Shown in pieces: positions 61,960 to 64,000 of a DNA stretch of 64,000 bases. Source of the stretch: Pomphorhynchus laevis. Lineage: Eukaryota > Acanthocephala > Palaeacanthocephala > Echinorhynchida > Pomphorhynchidae. Under the pieces are notes generated by a model. It was given only the letters and a program-made list of their open reading frames with translations, was not told where the DNA came from and did no database searches. Numbering within the stretch: the first letter of the stretch is position 1; each line of letters begins with the position of its first letter. The DNA lies in NCBI GenBank assembly GCA_012934845.2, contig WNNJ02001019.1, positions 1 to 64,000 on the forward strand, given 5' to 3'. A program made the position numbers and the translations under genes.

Positions 61960-63970
61960 TATAAAGGAGTACATTTGCCTTGTCAACTCTACCACCCTTT
62001 GGAAATTTATTTTTTTTTGTTTTTGTCATATTGACGATTAAATATCACCGGTAAATCTTAGGCTAAAAGACTAAACAGCAGATGGCTTAATGGATCGCCT
62101 TTCAACACCACGATTTTGAATTATGAATTCCTAAATATTAACCTTGGCAAAATATACGAATGTTATGAAGTCTTGACATCTCCTTTATTACATGAAGAAT
62201 ATGACATCTCTTCTTTTAAATCGCGTTTTAACTTACATCGTAGGCTATTTCGACCAGCTGAATCGAAAGCCTTAGTAAGTCAAAATGCACCGAATGCAAT
62301 GCTGGTCCTAGACAAGTAGAGTGTACCACCGCTTGTCTGAGGAAGTTGAGAGCTCTCGAAGTAGAATGACCAGATTGAAAACCATTCTGCTTGTATAGTA
62401 TAAAATTATCCACATAAAAAGCAAGACGAGTAGTAATCTGAGACAAAACCATTTATACGCTTAACTCAGTATAGTGATTCTTTTGTACGAATTCACATCA
62501 TAAGATCACTTTTTTGAAAAGTATTTTTATTAACGCCATCGCTAAGATAATACAATAGGAGCGCCATAAAAAATAGTATTAAAAATATGCACCGATAATT
62601 GTTGATTCAGTCATAAGAAGATGCTATTTCTTCATGCGATATTAAATTAGACTCTGTTTCCTTAAAATCCGTCATATCTAACACTACAATACACAATTCA
62701 TTCCTTTCAAAGTATATATAAGTAATTCAATATTTCCTAGTTTAGCCTTGACTACATCATGACTTGAATGCAAAGTTACCTGACAGGGAGTGTGTGGACC
62801 CATTAATTAAAAGTGCTCGTGTATTTGGCTATTGGAATGTAAGAAATTTAGATTCCCTTTAGTTAACGTGTGCCAAGTTTCCAAGGCATCGATTTTGTAA
62901 TCGACAAGATGTCTTCCTCAAAGATCTTATTTTTCTTTTCCATTAATGTTTAAACCGCTAGAGAAAAACGATATTTTAGTAGCAACGAGAAACGTTGCTA
63001 CTAAAATTAATTGGTAAGCTACCATCAATGAGGTTCCTACTTGGTTGCACTCGAGTAACAATGTGAATTAGGACCTCGAGATATCCAGAGGTAACTCAAT
63101 AATTACCGGCTTATGTTTTCGTAAAAGTGTCCCATCTGATTCCATATCAATATCAATCATATCAAAAAATACTTCAATGTAATTGTCGAAGACCCAAGAG
63201 AGTAAGCATAAGCTATTCTTGCGGAATAATAAAGTGTCGGTCCTTGGTTTAAAATATATTCAGCAATAGTTGCTAATTTGTCGGGTAATGTATAATCTAC
63301 ACATTGAATTCGCCGCAAACTAAGATCGGTATGCTTGACAATAAATATTGGGAATAGCGCGACAGTTCTGTTATCATGTCAAATGCAGAATTTAAAAGAT
63401 TAAAATAGTATACGATAAGGATTAAACTATCAGAAAAAGGTACGACTACTAATTCAGATACTTCACTAATTTTTTAAAGATGAAATCAAACCAACTACTA
63501 ATCCATTAAATGGTCTACCTTCTGCCTGCTTATGTACCAAACTTTCATTCGTGTACTTGTTTTCTAATCGAGTAGGTGATGTACTAGAAGTATCAGTCAG
63601 CATTACTGTGTAGAAAGATTCTAAATATTGACTAAAACCCAGCGCCAGCACATATTGCAAATCCTCAAATTTTTAAAGGATTCGGATGTTTATATTTGCA
63701 TTCATCATTTCTATCTTATTAAGAATGTTAGTTTCCAGTCAGATTTTTGTAATTGTAATGGATCTAGTAGCCGCTTTACATGGATCCACACTGGTCTCAT
63801 ATGCCTCATTGGCGTATAATGTACTATCATGTTTTTGCGAAAGGCATATGCTTTTGTCGAATCGGCTAGCCGTTTATACCGCAGTTGCTTGTGTGAAGTT
63901 AAGTAGTTGCAGGTCGGGACTAATGCACGCATTCTTAAATTCATTTGATGTCTTTAGGTGTGAGCCTTTT
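61960..63970 (-). pseudogene. Eroded LINE (APE endonuclease + RT) of a non-CR1 family
   Basis: Minus-strand frames in order: SFYTVMLTDTSSTSP, VHKQAEGRPFNGLVVGL (63466-63660), the GRPxGGL... endonuclease block; SSIPILVCGEFNV (about 63310), equivalent to GDFN; then, after a coding gap, YKQNGFQSGHSTSRALNFL and HSVHFDLLR (62228-62452), the RT block QxGFRxGHST...D-SKAFD. Many frame changes; catalytic residues are altered. Related to Jockey/I-type LINEs by feel, not assigned. Confidence 0.55.
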
Positions 63971-64000
63971 TAAGAATTTGAACGACTGCTTTATTATTTA

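Noticed and set aside
1-64000. tRNA, rRNA, SINE or telomere repeats
   Set aside because: I looked for tRNA-like A/B boxes, ribosomal blocks and TTAGG/TTAGGC runs and saw none that I could support.

Overview
The window is animal DNA, AT-rich and gene-poor. One host gene is visible: a UBR1/UBR2-type N-recognin on the + strand, supported by six phase-consistent exons between 33.2 and 48.5 kb. Two of its introns are only 44-45 bp, while others are swollen by transposons. Very short introns plus RTE retrotransposon tails of the kind common in nematodes make a nematode or another small-intron invertebrate likely; I cannot name the species.

Nearly everything else is retroelement. 0-32 kb is a nest of CR1-like LINEs in at least six families (APE endonuclease plus reverse transcriptase, often with an upstream ORF1), a recent L2-like LINE at 10-11.9 kb, and Penelope-like elements (PLEs) with a GIY-YIG endonuclease at the N-terminus (best copy 12.2-15.2 kb, inside a CR1 copy). 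32-49 kb is the UBR locus; its introns hold a mariner relic, foldback elements, an RTE tail, a LINE-type element with a restriction-like endonuclease (44.8-46.8 kb, antisense) and another PLE. 49-64 kb holds a foldback family, a second restriction-like-endonuclease retroelement (51.5-53.8 kb), an RTE with a clean 16-bp target duplication (58.9-60.0 kb) and an eroded LINE (62-64 kb).

The most striking content is a set of small non-coding tandem elements, about 360-370 bp per unit, at 0.4-1.1, 8.4-9.1, 20.8-21.7, 54.7-55.2 and 56.5-57.0 kb, with single copies at 6.0 and 39.6 kb. Each carries the three strands of a hammerhead ribozyme core (CUGAYGA, GAAA and a UH cleavage site) with three helices that covary between families. 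The strands occur in an order that cannot form a canonical hammerhead within one unit but can across two tandem units. The copy at 20.8-21.7 kb has a 12-bp target duplication and sits in the tail of a PLE, so these look like retrozymes (hammerhead-bearing non-autonomous retroelements), possibly moved by the PLE reverse transcriptase. A separate hammerhead-like motif in the canonical strand order lies at 56.3 kb.

All calls are by eye from the sequence. Family names rest on recognised motifs, not on a search.
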